Notes: a model not told the origin generated them from the letters alone. Numbered from the stretch's first letter, positions 11,325 to 23,579 are shown. The stretch is 64,000 bases of DNA from Acanthococcus lagerstroemiae (GCA_031841125.1 CM063109.1:3696321-3760320); one strand, 5' to 3'. Numbers and translations: made by a program.

Positions 11325-13196
11325 CAGAGTTGGGCAGAATAATATTCGAATACTGAATAATGAATAACGCAACCTTTATTCGTTATTCATTGATAATGAT
11401 TATTTTATTCGTTATTCATAAGCGCATGAATAACGAATAGTTTATTCGTTAGTCGTAAGTATGAATATAGAGTAGCCATTCATTATTCAGTAATAAGTAT
11501 TCAATAACATCAATCACACGAATAATGAAATCAATCAGACCCGTAGCCAAAGCGGGGCCAGGGGAGCGTTGCCCTCTCCTGACGAAGTCATTTGCCCTAC
11601 CCCTCCCCTCCGAGAAAATTGGAAAAACTTTATCTACTTTCTAATTACCCCAGTAAGATTAGGGATTACTATACATGTTTTGAAACTTTATATTGGTGAT
11701 TCCTTTCGTTCATTTTGCATCAGGGTTGTACCATAGAATAAACTGGCGTAGATTTTTTTATTCTACGCATAGAATACACCATGTAGAATGAATCACTATT
11801 CTATACCTTTTTGGGGGAGGGGGGATAACATTATTTTATTGTGGATCTAGTACCGGGATGAGGTACGACATGAAATTACTTACCTAGTTGAAGAACAATC
11901 ATCGTCAGTGGCGTAGCGTGTCGTAAGAGGAAAGGGGTACCCCAAAAAATAATATTCCCCCCCCCCAAAAAAAAATATATTTCCCTCAAGAAAAAATACC
12001 CCTCCCCAAAAATTTTTTACCCCGCAAAAAATCTCCCCCAAAAAATATACACCCCCCCCCCAATATTTTTACATAGTCCTCTAACATTGGCGATTTTTAA
12101 AAAATACTTCAATTTTCAACTTTTTCTCCCTTGAAAATCTTATTTTGCCCCCCGGCCCCCTTTGGGAAAAATCCTGGTTACGCCACTGATCCTCGTTAAA
12201 TTTTTTGTTTTGTTACTGGGTCCGCAATGAATAACGAATAACGATGATTGACGAATATTATTCACATCTTCACTTTACTGAATACTGATTGATGAATAAT
12301 TTTACGTGTTGACGAATTACACTACCCAACAGCCAAAAAACCGCAAGAACGAGAGTAGCCGGTTCTAGAAGTATTTTTCACGCTGAATTCAATGCCGCTT
12401 GTAGTTTTTCTTAATTAGCTCTCCTTTTCTCGTAAATTCATTCTGAATTATTTCCTGTAATTTCCCTCTCGTGTTTGAAATATTAGGGAATGTGGCCACA
12501 CTGCATGTATCACAAAACAAACTCGCCAACACGGTGACACGTGTGAACGTGTTTTGAAATTTTGATATCGAAACGATCTAAACAGTTTCAACTGATTCTA
12601 AGATTCTATCATTAACGATCAAGTGAAGGAACCACAATTTTGAGGAAGGCGATCTCTTCAGTGAAGAAATAACGCCTTTTCATTCCGGTATTCCAGTTTA
12701 TTGTTTCTTTTACGAGATGTAAGTGAACTAGATAAATGTGTTCCGACAATAAATTTGATAAATATGTATTCATTAGAATTCAGTGCCCGAATATTCATGA
12801 TAATCACAACGCTCGTTGTTGATGAATTGGAATAATACTTACGAAACACAGAGGGGACAGAGAACAACACGGAGGTTTTCTATACAGTACTGTCAAAGAC
12901 AAAGCTTATCCGTAATCAGTTTAATACAACATCAGTGCCGCCACATAGAATAAAACAATTTCTCATAATACACTATTAAGTTTCCCAGCAAACGTAGAAA
13001 ATGATTAGCTAACTGAGCATTTTTAATATCATATTTGGATTCAGCGTTAAAAATACATTAAGAATCATATATTTTCCTTCATGCGGTTTTCAAAAAATCT
13101 CAGTTTGTTGTGTAGTGTAATGAATATCGAATCATGAATAACGATCAATGATTGAACTTTTATTCATGATTATTATTCAAATAACGCTCAGCTCTG
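11325..13196. mobile_element. middle hAT-like element rich in ATTCATNATTCG words, composite structure
   Basis: The left end CAGAGTTGGGCAG and right end (reverse complement) CAGAGCTGAGCG are terminal inverted repeats flanked by perfect 8-bp duplications TTTTCATG (11317-11324 and 13197-13204). Subterminal regions are packed with degenerate palindromic GAATAACGAATA/ATTCGTTATTC words (11340-11530, 12228-12310, 13122-13180). Internally, ATTACACTACCCAAC (12316-12330) and GTTGTGTAGTGTAAT (13107-13121) are inverted and resemble the outer ends, so the element looks like two short copies bracketing about 776 bp. No transposase is seen. It contains the MITE at 11906-12188. Confidence 0.8.
11906..12188. 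mobile_element. inner hAT-like MITE (CAGTGGCGTA family), 283 bp
   Basis: Ends are CAGTGGCGTAGCGTG and CCTGGTTACGCCACTG. The flanking 8-bp duplications ATCATCGT (11898-11905) and ATCCTCGT (12189-12196) match at 7 of 8 positions. The interior is low-complexity C-tracts and A-tracts, including two runs of ten C (11957-11966 and 12052-12061). The last 30 bases closely resemble the right end of the copy at 58979-59234. Confidence 0.85.
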
Positions 13197-13590
13197 TTTT
13201 CATGCTTCTATTCGATTTCTGTGTTTGTAATGTTCGAAGCAAAAACTTGTACTTTTTACCTCAAATTCAACAGAGATTATTGACTCTTACAGTAAAAAGA
13301 AGTACTCCATGCTTACACTAATAAGAACGATCTTTACGGGCAAACGAATTTTATCAACTGAACTCGATTTTCTGAAAGATTTAAAGCGACATTGTAGATC
13401 TTTTTGTGAAGAACCAAGAACCCTATATGTTAAACTTTATCTCTCTAGCAAGATCCCTTTACATTTTTAGATTAAAAAAAAAAAAGAATTGACTAGCTAC
13501 CTTTTATGTAGACCAAAAGGAACAAGTTTAGTTACTGGGAAGAAAACAACTTAAAAACAGCGAGAAATTTTTGACCACCCTGGTACCGAC

Positions 13591-15332
13591 CTACCTGTTT
13601 CAAACAGTTTATAGTGATCTACGGGCTATCTCAATGAATTGAAGGAGCTAATTCGTTTACTTTCCATCAAGTACTTGAAATTTTATCAAGTCGTGTTTCC
13701 GGCGTTCCGCAGTTAATTGAGGAAATACGCGAATTATGATTCCTATTTGCGTTCGTCTTTGTACATCCAACTGTGAGCTTTGAAATAACTTTCTCAGGTG
13801 ATAGTCGTGTATTGGTAACAAGTTGCCTACCTTAGAAACTTGAAAGGAAATTTTCCCCCCAAATGGTTTTAGAGTTCTCGCATGCGTACAGGTACCTGCT
13901 CAGTAACGAAGAAAGAAAAGAAAAGAAAGAAAAAAAAAGACACATTGAAAATTGGAGGTCGGAATATCTCGTTCAATGGACTTGTGTATTAAACCGGAGG
14001 CCGCATATTAAATCTTGCTAGCCAGATAGGCAGGTAGAAACGTATACAGAGATAAGATTATTGGTTGATTACAGATACCAGATTGACGCAAGGGACTCCT
14101 CAGTCAACGTCTACGTTTTCTCAGCGAAGGGTTATTCTCTGTTGTAACAAAATTATTCTATCCAAAACGAAGTACGTACGTTTCGGTGGCGTCGGTGCGA
14201 AAATCAATCTAATTAGTTCGGTTCACGTTGCTTCGTGTAATTTATTAATTCGGAAGTATGCCGTGTTATGTAATTCGGATTCAACCGTCAAAGCCATTCT
14301 ACGACGATGCACGTAATAAAACAATATGCAACCGGCCTTGTTGAATTATGATCGAGGCTGAATCTGCAGTCGGGCAAAACAGGTAAGCTGTCCAGTAATG
14401 ATCAAGGACCGAGAATTTAGTTAAAAAGAGGTTATTGGCCTATTCGGCTTCTGGTTTAATTAATAATGGTATCGCTTCGTCGGTAAAACGGCGGTTGGTT
14501 AGAGATGGAGCTGAACCATATGCAATCTACGACTCCAGCCATCTCTCAGTTGTACGAGCACCCCTACCGGTAATATCCGAGACTAAAGGTGGTAACGAAT
14601 CGAGGCTTTATCCAGGCACATACAGTGAGTCACAAAAGTCACTAGTGACTATTTCCTTTTTCGTTTCTTCAAAATATTCAGCCGTCAGTTTCGGAGCACT
14701 TAATTTGGGCTTAGCTTTGATTTTCCATACAATTATGCTTTTTTCGCGATCGGTAATTCGCGAGGGACGGCCATTGCGATGTGCCGATTCAATTTGTTTG
14801 TTGTTTTTGAAGCGTTAGACGATTCTCACGACGGTGCATTTTTTTAATTCGGAATAAATTAGCGTTTCCGGTATACGACTTCCCTTTTTAGAGCTAAAAA
14901 ATGACCAGTTGTCTCGTTTCCGAAGACATCTCCTTCGCTTCCTCATTATCAAAAATCGTTTCACAGAAGTTAAATAAAAACACGAACACCATAGGCAAAG
15001 GCCAACTCGCATTTCTTCTACCCACTACCGTGACGAACAGTACAAAAATGTTTTCCTATATATTTACTCGACGCGTTGGAATTTCCCATTCCTCACTCAT
15101 TCCGATAAGACAAGTGAGTCACGCTGTATGACCGGTATAATCATGTTGCTTTGTAAGGACTTTGTGATCTCGTTTTTCCTTACGTTTCCCTTATAATTGT
15201 TCTCAGCGGATTGTTTTTTATTTTTTGTATTTTTCTACGTTGTTTTATGTCAACATATTTTACTCTCTCCACCTCCTGCAGGCTTCATTTTCAGGTTGCT
15301 ACTTGCGAATCATTAAAAAACTTGATGGTATA
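13591..15332. other. intergenic, no gene recognised
   Basis: A purine-rich run lies near 13908-13940. A CpG-rich block spans about 14050-14330. The 127-codon plus-strand frame at 14435-14818 shows no recognisable domain and is not called. Nothing else is supported. Confidence 0.35.
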
Positions 15333-15500
15333 CTGGGGGTCTGGTTGGCCGAGTAGATAGCGCGCTGGTCTCAGAATTTGGAGGTCCCGGGTTCGAGCCA
15401 ATGTAGCAACTCGCCACATTTCAACCCAGGCCGGTTTTTCGGCCAGATGAGATGAGGGCCAAGACAGCCCTAACAGCCTCCCCGACGTCTCTGAGGTAAT
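15333..15500 (+). mobile_element. tRNA-derived SINE, head and body
   Basis: It begins CTGGGGGTCTGGTTGGCC and contains A-box-like GGCCGAGTAGATAGCGCGC and B-box GGGTTCGAGCC (15389-15399), followed by a body with ACATTTCAACCCAGGCCGG, CCGGTTTTTCGGCC and GACGTCTCTGAGGTAAT. The minus-strand SINE at 42528-42864 has the same head and body in the same order. After GAGGTAAT the two diverge: here the sequence continues with another 3' segment (to about 15555), whereas the other copy carries a LINE-type tail. No tRNA cloverleaf acceptor stem is closed, so this is not a working tRNA gene. No clear flanking duplication was found. Confidence 0.8.
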
Positions 15501-15548
15501 CAGATACGTACCGATAGGGGGGAGGCAACTATCACCCCCACCCACCGG

Positions 15549-15720
15549 TAGGAGTTTTCCAACAAGGTAAATGTTTTTTTTATTTCATTTTATTTTGCTT
15601 TGATACTTGGGAATTGAGTTGAGAAGTTGGGAAAACTAGGAATTTTGAGTTGAGTTAGGTGGAAAAATCCAACAAGTGAATTTTTTTTTGCCTTGATACT
15701 TGGAATTCTGAGTTGAGTCA
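15549..15720 (+). repeat. imperfect tandem duplication, about 95-100 bp unit
   Basis: Two units share the order TTTTCCAACAAGGTAAAT / AAATCCAACAAGTGAAT, then a T-rich run, then TTGATACTTGG, then GAGTTGAG. The repeated GAGTTGAG words lie near 15616, 15649 and 15709. Confidence 0.5.
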
Positions 15721-15768
15721 GTTGTGCCTTTCATAATTCTGCCCCGCCCCAGGAAAAACTCTTCGGTA

Positions 15769-15838
15769 CGTCCCTGGAGTAATGCTCGAAAGGGCGGATT
15801 CCAAGGCTCGGGTTGAGAGTAAAATTAGAAAGAGGATG
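15769..15838 (+). mobile_element. SINE body fragment
   Basis: The segment ACGTCCCTGGAGTAATGCTC, then AAAGGGCGGATTCCA and GAGTAAAATTAGAAA, matches the body of the SINE at 42528-42864 (reverse complement of about 42645-42690) downstream of its tRNA head. It overlaps in sequence with the last 16 bases of the SINE at 15333-15500, so it is a second, truncated copy or the displaced 3' half of that copy. Confidence 0.65.
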
Positions 15839-15980
15839 TACACTGACTTCTGTGACTTGCTGTAACATAGTGGATGACCATATTCTAGTAGGATGATAGA
15901 ATGATACATACTACAATGAGAGACAGAAACACACGGACATCTGTGAAAAAAGAATATGTGGGAACTGGAAAAAGGTATTG

Positions 15981-17133
15981 CTGCGGTATGGTGGGACGTA
16001 TGGCGATGCACGCATGCCAAAGTTGCCCCTATGACACCGCACCCTCGGCCCCGGAAACTATACCCTTTCGAGTATCGCATCAGTGCTCGGATGAACGCTT
16101 TGGGGCCAGGCCCGAGACCCTTGTTTTGCCGTGCCGCTTCCGGGCCACCATGGGGTTTCGTACTGACCGAGGTCCGCGCTCCCGAGCACTCGCTTGGGAT
16201 TCAGGTCCCTCACAGCCGGACGCGCTTCCTCTTCACTCACCCCTCGCTCCTCATCTTGATCCGTGTAGTGTCGCAGGCAGGTGGTGACGACGGGGGAGCC
16301 CTGCCGGGGGGTCCGCAGTGCAGCTGCAGCAGCTCTCCTAGGATGGTAAAGAGTTGTCCTGTTCGATAGTGTGGGCCGAACTTGGTTCGTCATCGACCCT
16401 CTGCCTCATCTTCCTCTTCATGGTGGCTGAGACATAGACCGACACCCGGTTCCAACTGCTTCGACTCTTCATCATCTCCGGAATCAGGGTGTCCAGCGCG
16501 AGACAGCTCATGACGCCGTCATCGTCGTTGATGCTTCCTTCTCCGCCAGGATCGATCGCTGTTGTTGCCGTCCTGCGTTTCTCCTGCTCCCAGGCCTCAC
16601 ATTCGAACAGGGTATGCCAAATTGTATCCTCCGCCTCTCGATCACAGTGCGTGCACATGGGGCTCGGCACTATCGCCATCCGATGTAGGTATGTACTGAA
16701 GCACCCATGGTCGCTCAGGACTTGTGTCACGTAGAATTTCAGCTCTCCGTGCGATCTTCCTGCCCATCCATCGAGGTCGCGTATCAGCGCTCGGGTCCAC
16801 TCGCCCTTGGTTGAATGGGCGAGCGCGTCCTGCTGGATGGCTCGCTTGACCCGAAGTGCTTCTCGTTTTGTCTTCGCTCTCTTCTTCGCACTGTATACTT
16901 CCGCTGTTTCGTCGTCCTTGAGTTCGATCGGCGGTATACACGCTAACACGCCTACTGCCTCCGAAGAAACAGTGCGGTACGCACTGACACTCCTCATCGC
17001 GGCTTTTCGCTGAATCTTCTCCATCTCCGCTCTCCTGTAGGGAACCTTGATCGCGTCGACAAATACTGGCGCCCCGTATAGGAGGACCGACAAGATGACG
17101 TTGTACATCTTTCTCCTCTTCTCCCTCGGTCCA
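15981..17133 (-). mobile_element. LINE-A: 5'-truncated non-LTR retrotransposon (R1-like clade)
   Basis: The element comprises a C-terminal reverse-transcriptase coding piece (16338-17133), a 3' UTR of about 350 bp, and a 3'-terminal module shared with the tails at 8211, 22313 and 50108. Candidate duplications GAAAAAGGTATTG (15968-15980) and GAAAAAGGGACTG (17134-17146) match at 11 of 13 positions and set the ends. The similarity to LINE-B stops at GGTCC just before the right duplication, as expected for 5' truncation. Clade assignment is from the general protein pattern only. Confidence 0.8.
16338..17133 (-). pseudogene. C-terminal part of a non-LTR reverse transcriptase (LINE-A)
   Basis: The minus-strand frame has no start of its own: it continues upstream into non-element DNA, so the first 80 or so residues of the open frame (17134-17384) are not part of the protein. 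The element portion begins GPREKRRKMY, followed by LYGAPVFVDAI (end of the reverse-transcriptase domain), then SAYRTVSSEAVGVLA and PPIEL, then TQVLSDHGCFSTYLHRM, and a CTHC...HTLFEC zinc-knuckle-like C terminus. This order is typical of the C-terminal third of R1/I-type LINE ORF2 proteins. The catalytic YxDD region and the endonuclease are missing through 5' truncation, so the copy cannot act alone. The frame is open for the whole retained part, which suggests a younger copy than LINE-B. Confidence 0.85.
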
Positions 17134-17146
17134 GAAAAAGGGACTG

Positions 17147-20100
17147 GGGAGGGAGAAAAAATTGAAAAAATGAGTGGAGGGTAGAACAGATCAACCTCTA
17201 ATAGGACACCGAAGGAATGCCCTCCACGTAAGCACGGATACAAAGAATTGCAGCAAAATATACGGAACAAAAATATTCGAAGGAGACAAAAAAATTCGGA
17301 CACTTCCGTAATCGCCGTCGGAATGAGTTTAGCGAATTCGAAGACTGAAGAAAGTAGAAACCTGTAGGTTATTACAAGAGACATTTATTTGATTAACCCA
17401 TAATCGTGATTAGACCCCCAAAAGCTCTAGTGTAGAGCCCTCCGGGCACCTCGTATAAAGAAATCTTTTCAAAAATTATTCCCTTCGAGAGTTTGTTACA
17501 TAAACAGTTTTGTTGGGTCGGATTACTTTATTTATTTATTATTATTTCTTTGAACAACTCTATGTACTTTTAAAATGTCAGTAGTTTTTCTCGTGGGAAA
17601 TCATCCGTATGTACACGTGTTAAACATCAAACCCTTTACGCATCGGTATAGAACTTTCTTTAAAAAAAAAAATTGACTACCAGATTTTCACATCAAAATA
17701 CATTACTTTCTTTAGTGGGAGCGAAACTCGAGAAAAAAAATAAAATAAAATAAATGCCACCCTAAAATGAACATATTATTTTAAAATTTCAACTTCCCTC
17801 TTCAGCTCTTATGGTTCAGGCGTCAACCACAATGGTAACATACAAACGAACATTTTAGAAGGATTGAGATTGATAAGGTTCTTTGACAAAAATAATAAAT
17901 TTGGCCCTCCAGCCCCCATAAGAGATTTTTTTCCAATCGTGACGCAGAGCCCTGTGCTGTATACATCTGTATGATGGCAAAAATGTCAAATCATTGCGTG
18001 TATAATCACTTCAGTTGACAATGCGAACGAAGTGTAATTTCATTATTTGTATTTTTTTTGTTTCCAGGTACGTTTCATTGGAATTTGTTGGATGTTTATA
18101 TGTTATTAACCATTCGAGATACGTGAGCATTCTCATTATTTAATTTATTATTTTGTATACTGTGTTCCTAATTCCTATGCTCATCAGATAGATACTCATC
18201 AGGCTCGTAGCGTGGCTATTTTTCCCGAGAGGCAACTTTCAGTAAAATTTAAAATTTTACGCCTAAAAAGAAAAAACAAGAGAAAAGAAGGAAAAGCGTC
18301 TTGGCCTTTCTGCTGTGAGGCTAGTCATTGGCTCGTGGCGGGGGGGGGGGATATCTCTGATTGTCCTTCGCAGCGCTATGAAGCCTTAATTTCCATCGTC
18401 AAAGAAAAGTACTATGGTTTTGACTACAAAATAACCTGATACTTCATCAGTGAGCCTTTGACGAAGTACTTCGTGTGTTGATTCAAAAGAGCAAGATGAA
18501 GGCGAAAGGAGAGAATTTCGGGGCACCCTGACGAAATTTTCGGTATAAACAAGCTCAGTTCATTTTTCTTTTCCTTTCGTTATCTTGTTTTACAAGTAGG
18601 TAAACCTCGTCCTTTCAAAGGTTCTTGAATGTGTTGCCGTGCGAATACGATGTATTGGATTCGTTTTTATATTTCATTGAATCGTGGAAACCATTATCGT
18701 CGTTTATTATTGCTGTTGTCTCATAATGAGCAGGGAATGAGGCTTCGGGAAAACTGCAACTTGATACGGCTTGTTTAGAATCTCTGGCGTGGTAACCTGT
18801 AATAGTGACACAATACCAAACACTCGCCTGGGTGGGTGTCTAGCCCCACGAGTCTCTCGATTTTCGTGTAACTGATGCGGGCGATGACGCGTCTGTACGT
18901 GGATAAATTTGCCGCCAAATTTACGCGGGAAAAAACGAGGGAAATGGCCGGCGCATGCGTGTTGTCGAAGACGCACGTGTGTTATTTTATGTGAAGTGAT
19001 TCGAGGATTGGGTGGATGGGTGCTCGGTGTCCGATACGTAAGTACAGGTCGTCAGTACTCGCCGGTATATCTCGCAATGTGGCGTGTTATTCTGTGCGAA
19101 AATTTGACGTACGGTTTCGATTACGAGAGGTAATTTTGTTAGATTCGCGAACTACGTTGATAATCATAATTCGAATTCGGATAGGCGGCGAAACTTCTAT
19201 ATCGAAATTATATAATAATTATTCCCCGCAGGTAACAGAAAATAAAACAAAAAATAAAGCGAGAAGGAATTTTCGCGCGAGGTTACAGACATCCTCATTG
19301 TACTAGTGCAGCAGTTAATAGTGTCGGTTTCTGTGCATAAGATTGAGAAAAAAATAAGTTCGAAATGCGAATCTGTATCGAATAATGGGCGTATAAAGTA
19401 ATATCGCAGTAAAATCAAAGGAAGACCGAGTTGGTTGGTGTATTTAGTTTTCAAATAATTCGGTGCTGTTATGTTATTTCGTTGGGGTTGTTGGTACGTA
19501 TTTATCATTCTAATCTTGCGAAGAACAACAGTCTGCATCTTCGAATGGCTATGGAACTAACTATCAGAGTTTAAAGAATTGTGGGAATATGACTCATATT
19601 CTGTTTCTAAGGTCCTGGTGTGTTCAGAAACTAAATTAAATGCCTATGTACTGATTATATTATAGTTCCGGTTTCCATATCTTACATTTTAAACAGGAGC
19701 GAGTCGCTAAAATAATGTAATACTTTTTTTATTATTATTGCTAAAAACAGATTACGTAGAGTGGTTGCCTAATTTACTTTCGAAAACGGTTTTTTGAAAC
19801 GTTAACTCAGTTACTGTAAAATTGAACGAAACAATTGCCATTTTCTGTGAATCAGAAATGTGTTTACCCGTTGTGCACCCGCCTTACAAATTCTAATGGG
19901 AAACACTATTTTTAAGTGTTTTTCCCTTTAGCTTGACTGTATAAATGGTCCTCTGAAGTGAACGTACCTATTTGTTCCTAAGCTATATCTACCTTCGAAA
20001 TTGAATTTGTGGGTCTCGGAAACGCGTAACCTACTTGTACTAACCGAATACCTTCTAGAAGAGTTTAGTTATTTTATCGTTCATTCCGTCTGTGATTATC

Positions 20101-22300
20101 TCATAAGCTGTATCCAAACATAAAAACTTCCATAGTCGAAATCAGGGACCTTCAAGTAATATTATGAAAAATGAATGGAGACGGTAGCGTTGGAAGATTT
20201 TTCAAAAGAAGTTGGAAGGCGTATTAGCAGAAATAGAAGTGTTTTTTTCTCGTAAAACCGTAAAAAAAAGTGTACGTTTTTATGCGCTATAAAATCGAAA
20301 ACTGTTGCATTTCTTCAAACGACGCCAAAAATAAGAATTTTTTTTTTTAATCAGAAAGGAGGGCATTGTAGAATCTTGTATACCCTCCGTTGCGACACCA
20401 TTCAATGTAAACATAAAGATAATCTTCGAGATTAGCTTTCGATACCCTGTATTATTTTCCACGACCTCTTGTTCCTTAGATTTTTTCAGTTTAGAGTGAA
20501 ATTGATAAGATCATGAATGAATTGGAATTAAATATTTGATACAGAAGATGGTGATCGGGAAAAGGGACAGAAAGAGCATTTACTTCCTCCTTAAACGAAA
20601 TTCAGGAAAAAATATTCTACTTCGAAACATTTGCTTTCAATTGGTAGATTGTATCAAACTTGATTTATTCTATATTGTGAGAATATTCCTTCTAATGTCC
20701 AAGCAAAGCGATCAGAGAATGGGAAGCAAAACTTGTGGAATTTGAAATACACTGACTCCTTAAACGTTGTGCGTTCGTATCTATAGATATTGCGGAAAAT
20801 ATCAGTAAAAAAATACCGGTGTTTTCAGTTAACATTTAATATAGGATGTACATATCAGATTTTCATTGAGATTTTCATGAACAGCGATTTTTAGATGTAA
20901 CTGACTTTTCAAAACCATCATGTTGGGAAACACCTTACATTTCAGTTACATACAACATACTCGAACAAAATTGTTCCTACTTTCGAAATTCATAATTACC
21001 TGATTAGAAAAAATCTAAAATTTCAAAAATGTAATAAAACCAGATTTCTAAAAAAAATTTATGTTGAAACTAGAAAATAACTTTTTGTTGATACCCTGAG
21101 AGCGTTGTGTACAATTCTATCTTTTATGTAGGTATTTCAAGTCCTGTACGCAAACTGAAAATAGTGGAGTTTTTTCAGCTGATATTTTATTCAGTTTCTA
21201 TTGACACCAAAGCACAACTTTTGAGCGATCAGCGTAGTTCGAATTCCAAAACTCTTGCTTTGCACTCCACCTTTCTGGTAAATTATTTCTCTCTCCACCC
21301 CTGTTTTACATCCTGAACTCATGATATTTTCACATTTTTCTTTCTCGTGTAATGAATACCCTTATTTCTAACCAACGAACTCTTGTAAATTATTGGAATA
21401 AGGAATACCCACATATCCCCCCTGCTCTCTTCCCTCGTAAATTAAAATGCTGTTACGAATGAGATTTTTTCGTATAATAAATGATTGATATGCAGATAAA
21501 TGTTTCCAATGCTCTAACTACGGAAAAAAAGATAAAATTGCTCAAGTAGACGGTTGCGAGACCAAGACAGCCTGAAAGTCATAAAGGCTATTGAACAAAA
21601 GACAGACAGGTAGACATTCAGACAAGTCTGCTGGAAGTCTGGCAATCAGTCACTCGAAATTCGTCCAGGCAGAAAACAAAGGGCTAACACATATGAAACG
21701 AGTGTGGGCGAGTGTTAAGCCACTGAACAGCCAGGTGAAGTCCTGTCCACACAGTTCTGTGTAAGCTGAAAAATTTCCTTTATCTCAATCTTTTTCGAAA
21801 CAACAGAACACAACAAAATTCAATTTTCTAGAAGTAACATAATGACCCCTACATTCGAAGGATTTAAAGGTATATCCATTAAGAAGTAGAGAATTGAGTT
21901 TGAGGTAGTTCGTACCATTTCGTTAGAACTCCTCGAAATAATAAAATTTCTAAAATTATTCTCTCCCCTCCCCCCTCCAAAAAATAGTTGTGTGTCAATT
22001 TGTTACATAGTGGGGGTGTTATTTTGAATCCACATTCATAAGTTATAATATTACTATGGAGTATATACGAGAAAGATGTTTGAATATCTTCCTTGCGGCG
22101 TGATAAACTTTTCTCTAACTGAAAGAAAGAAATCTATACATACAGGAAGGTAGGAAGCGTATTATTAGCCAAAAATTGATTCTAGTAGCGCATTAGTGAA
22201 TTTGGTTGACGCTTCCGACTCATGGTTTTGTATCTCGGATCCAAAGAACAGGAATTTCAAACGCACGATCGCTGCTGTTGACACGTTTTACTCCCTTTCA
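17147..22300. other. intergenic, no gene recognised
   Basis: AT-rich sequence with a G-run at 18340-18350 and a CpG-richer block at about 18840-19130. Positions 21540-21720 are rich in AGAC/AGTCTG words. No exon, RNA gene or transposon end could be supported. Confidence 0.35.
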
Positions 22301-22312
22301 CTTGATGAAGTG

Positions 22313-23578
22313 TATGGCGATGCACATTTGCTAAACTGGCTTCCAAGACATCGCGCACCTGGCCCCAGATACTACCATTTCGAGTATCGAATCGGTGATC
22401 AGAGGGACGTCTTGAGGTTGACCCAGGTCCCCATTTCGCCTCTTCTTGCTTTAGATTTGCGCTGTCCTGCCAGGGCCGCTGTGAGACACCCTAATGACCG
22501 AGGCAACGCTCACCCAGCGTTAACCTGGAATGCAGGTGGCCCGCAGCCGGATTGTGCCTCCTTCCTTCACCCCTCATTTCCTCGTCTTGGTACATGTGGT
22601 GACGGAAGATGATGTCGGCGGGGTGACAGCAGCTGCAGCAGCTCTAGGGATGATAGAGTCAGTGAGCTATGTCCGTCGGTCCTCTACCGTCCATTCCATC
22701 TCCATCTTCTTCGTTATGATGGTCGAGACAAAGGCCGGCACCCGGTTCCATCCGCGTCTACTCTTTAGCATTTCCGGAATCAAGGCATCCGGCGTGAGAC
22801 AATGGATCACGCCGTCACTGTCGTTGCCGGGGTGGATCCTTGTTACCGACTAGCGCCTCTCCTGCTCTCAGCGCTCACACTCGAAGAGAATGTACCAGAT
22901 GTTGTCCTCTGCTCCTCGATCGCAGTGCGTGCACACGGGGCTTGGCGCTATCGCCATTCGATTTAAGTAAGCGCCGAAGCACCCGTGGCCACTCAGGACT
23001 TGGATCAGATGGAAGTTCCCCATGGGACCTGCCTGCCTATGCGTATTAGCGCTCGGGTCCGCTCGCCTTTGGTCGACTGGGCTAGTGTGTCCTTCCACTT
23101 ACGAAGCGTAGATTGTTGAATGTCCAACTTGACCTGAAGTGTCTCCCATTTCTTCTTCACTCTCTTTTTTGCACTGTGTATCGGTGGTATACAAGGTAAC
23201 ACGCCTACTGCCTCCAGCGAAGAAACAGTGCAGTACGCACTGACACCTCATCGCGGCATTTCGCTGGATCTTTTCATTTCCGCTTTTCTGTAGAGTGTGT
23301 TGATGGCGTCGGCAAATACTGGCCCCCTGTATAGGAAGGCCGACATGATGACGTTCACGTACATCTTCCTCTTCTTTTCCCTCGGTCCTCCTAGATTTGA
23401 CATCAGACGGGACAGCTGTCCGGCTACTCGATCCGCCTTCTCAGCTGCCTGCCGAAAGTAGTACTCTCGGAATAGCAACTTCCCGTCGAACCACGGCCCC
23501 AAGTACTTCAAGGTTGTACAAGGCCCAGTCTCCACACTTCTTAAAACAAAGGTGGGAGGGCTGTACTGCATGGGCGGT
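22313..23578 (-). mobile_element. LINE-B: older, broken copy of the LINE-A family
   Basis: Minus-strand pieces in three frames follow the LINE-A order. YLGPWFDGKLLF and AEKADRVAGQLSRLMSN (23390-23530) are the end of the reverse-transcriptase domain and lie upstream of where LINE-A starts. GGPREKKRKMY and LYRGPVFADAI follow (about 23300-23400), then a PPIHSAKKR segment, then VLSGHGCFGAYLNRM and a CTHC...YILFEC knuckle (22868-23000). The 3'-terminal module is at 22313-22400 with more substitutions than in LINE-A. Frameshifts and a deletion between 23170 and 23290 break the frame. No flanking duplication could be identified. Confidence 0.8.
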
Positions 23579-23579
23579 T

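Larger units (their letters stand above)
10559..13582. mobile_element. outer hAT-like element with long terminal inverted repeats (carries nested elements)
   Basis: The left end TAGGGTGGTTCAAAA and right end (reverse complement) CAGGGTGGTCAAAAA are inverted. Perfect 8-bp duplications GTACCGAC lie at 10551-10558 and 13583-13590. The inverted similarity runs inward for roughly 350 bp on each side (about 10559-10915 and 13225-13582), with shared blocks such as ATTAGTGTAAGNATGGAGTAC and AAATTCGTTTG. Without the nested 1872-bp element and one TSD copy, the original would be about 1.14 kb. No transposase was recognised, so it is non-autonomous. The 8-bp duplication and CAGGGTGG-type end suggest hAT; the superfamily is inferred. 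Confidence 0.8.

Noticed and set aside
14435..14818. 127-codon plus-strand open frame
   Set aside because: No recognisable domain, no supporting splice sites or codon signature; open frames of this length are expected by chance here.
15718..16369. Several frames of 110-137 codons on both strands
   Set aside because: They are translations of the SINE fragment and LINE-A 3' UTR in non-coding frames.
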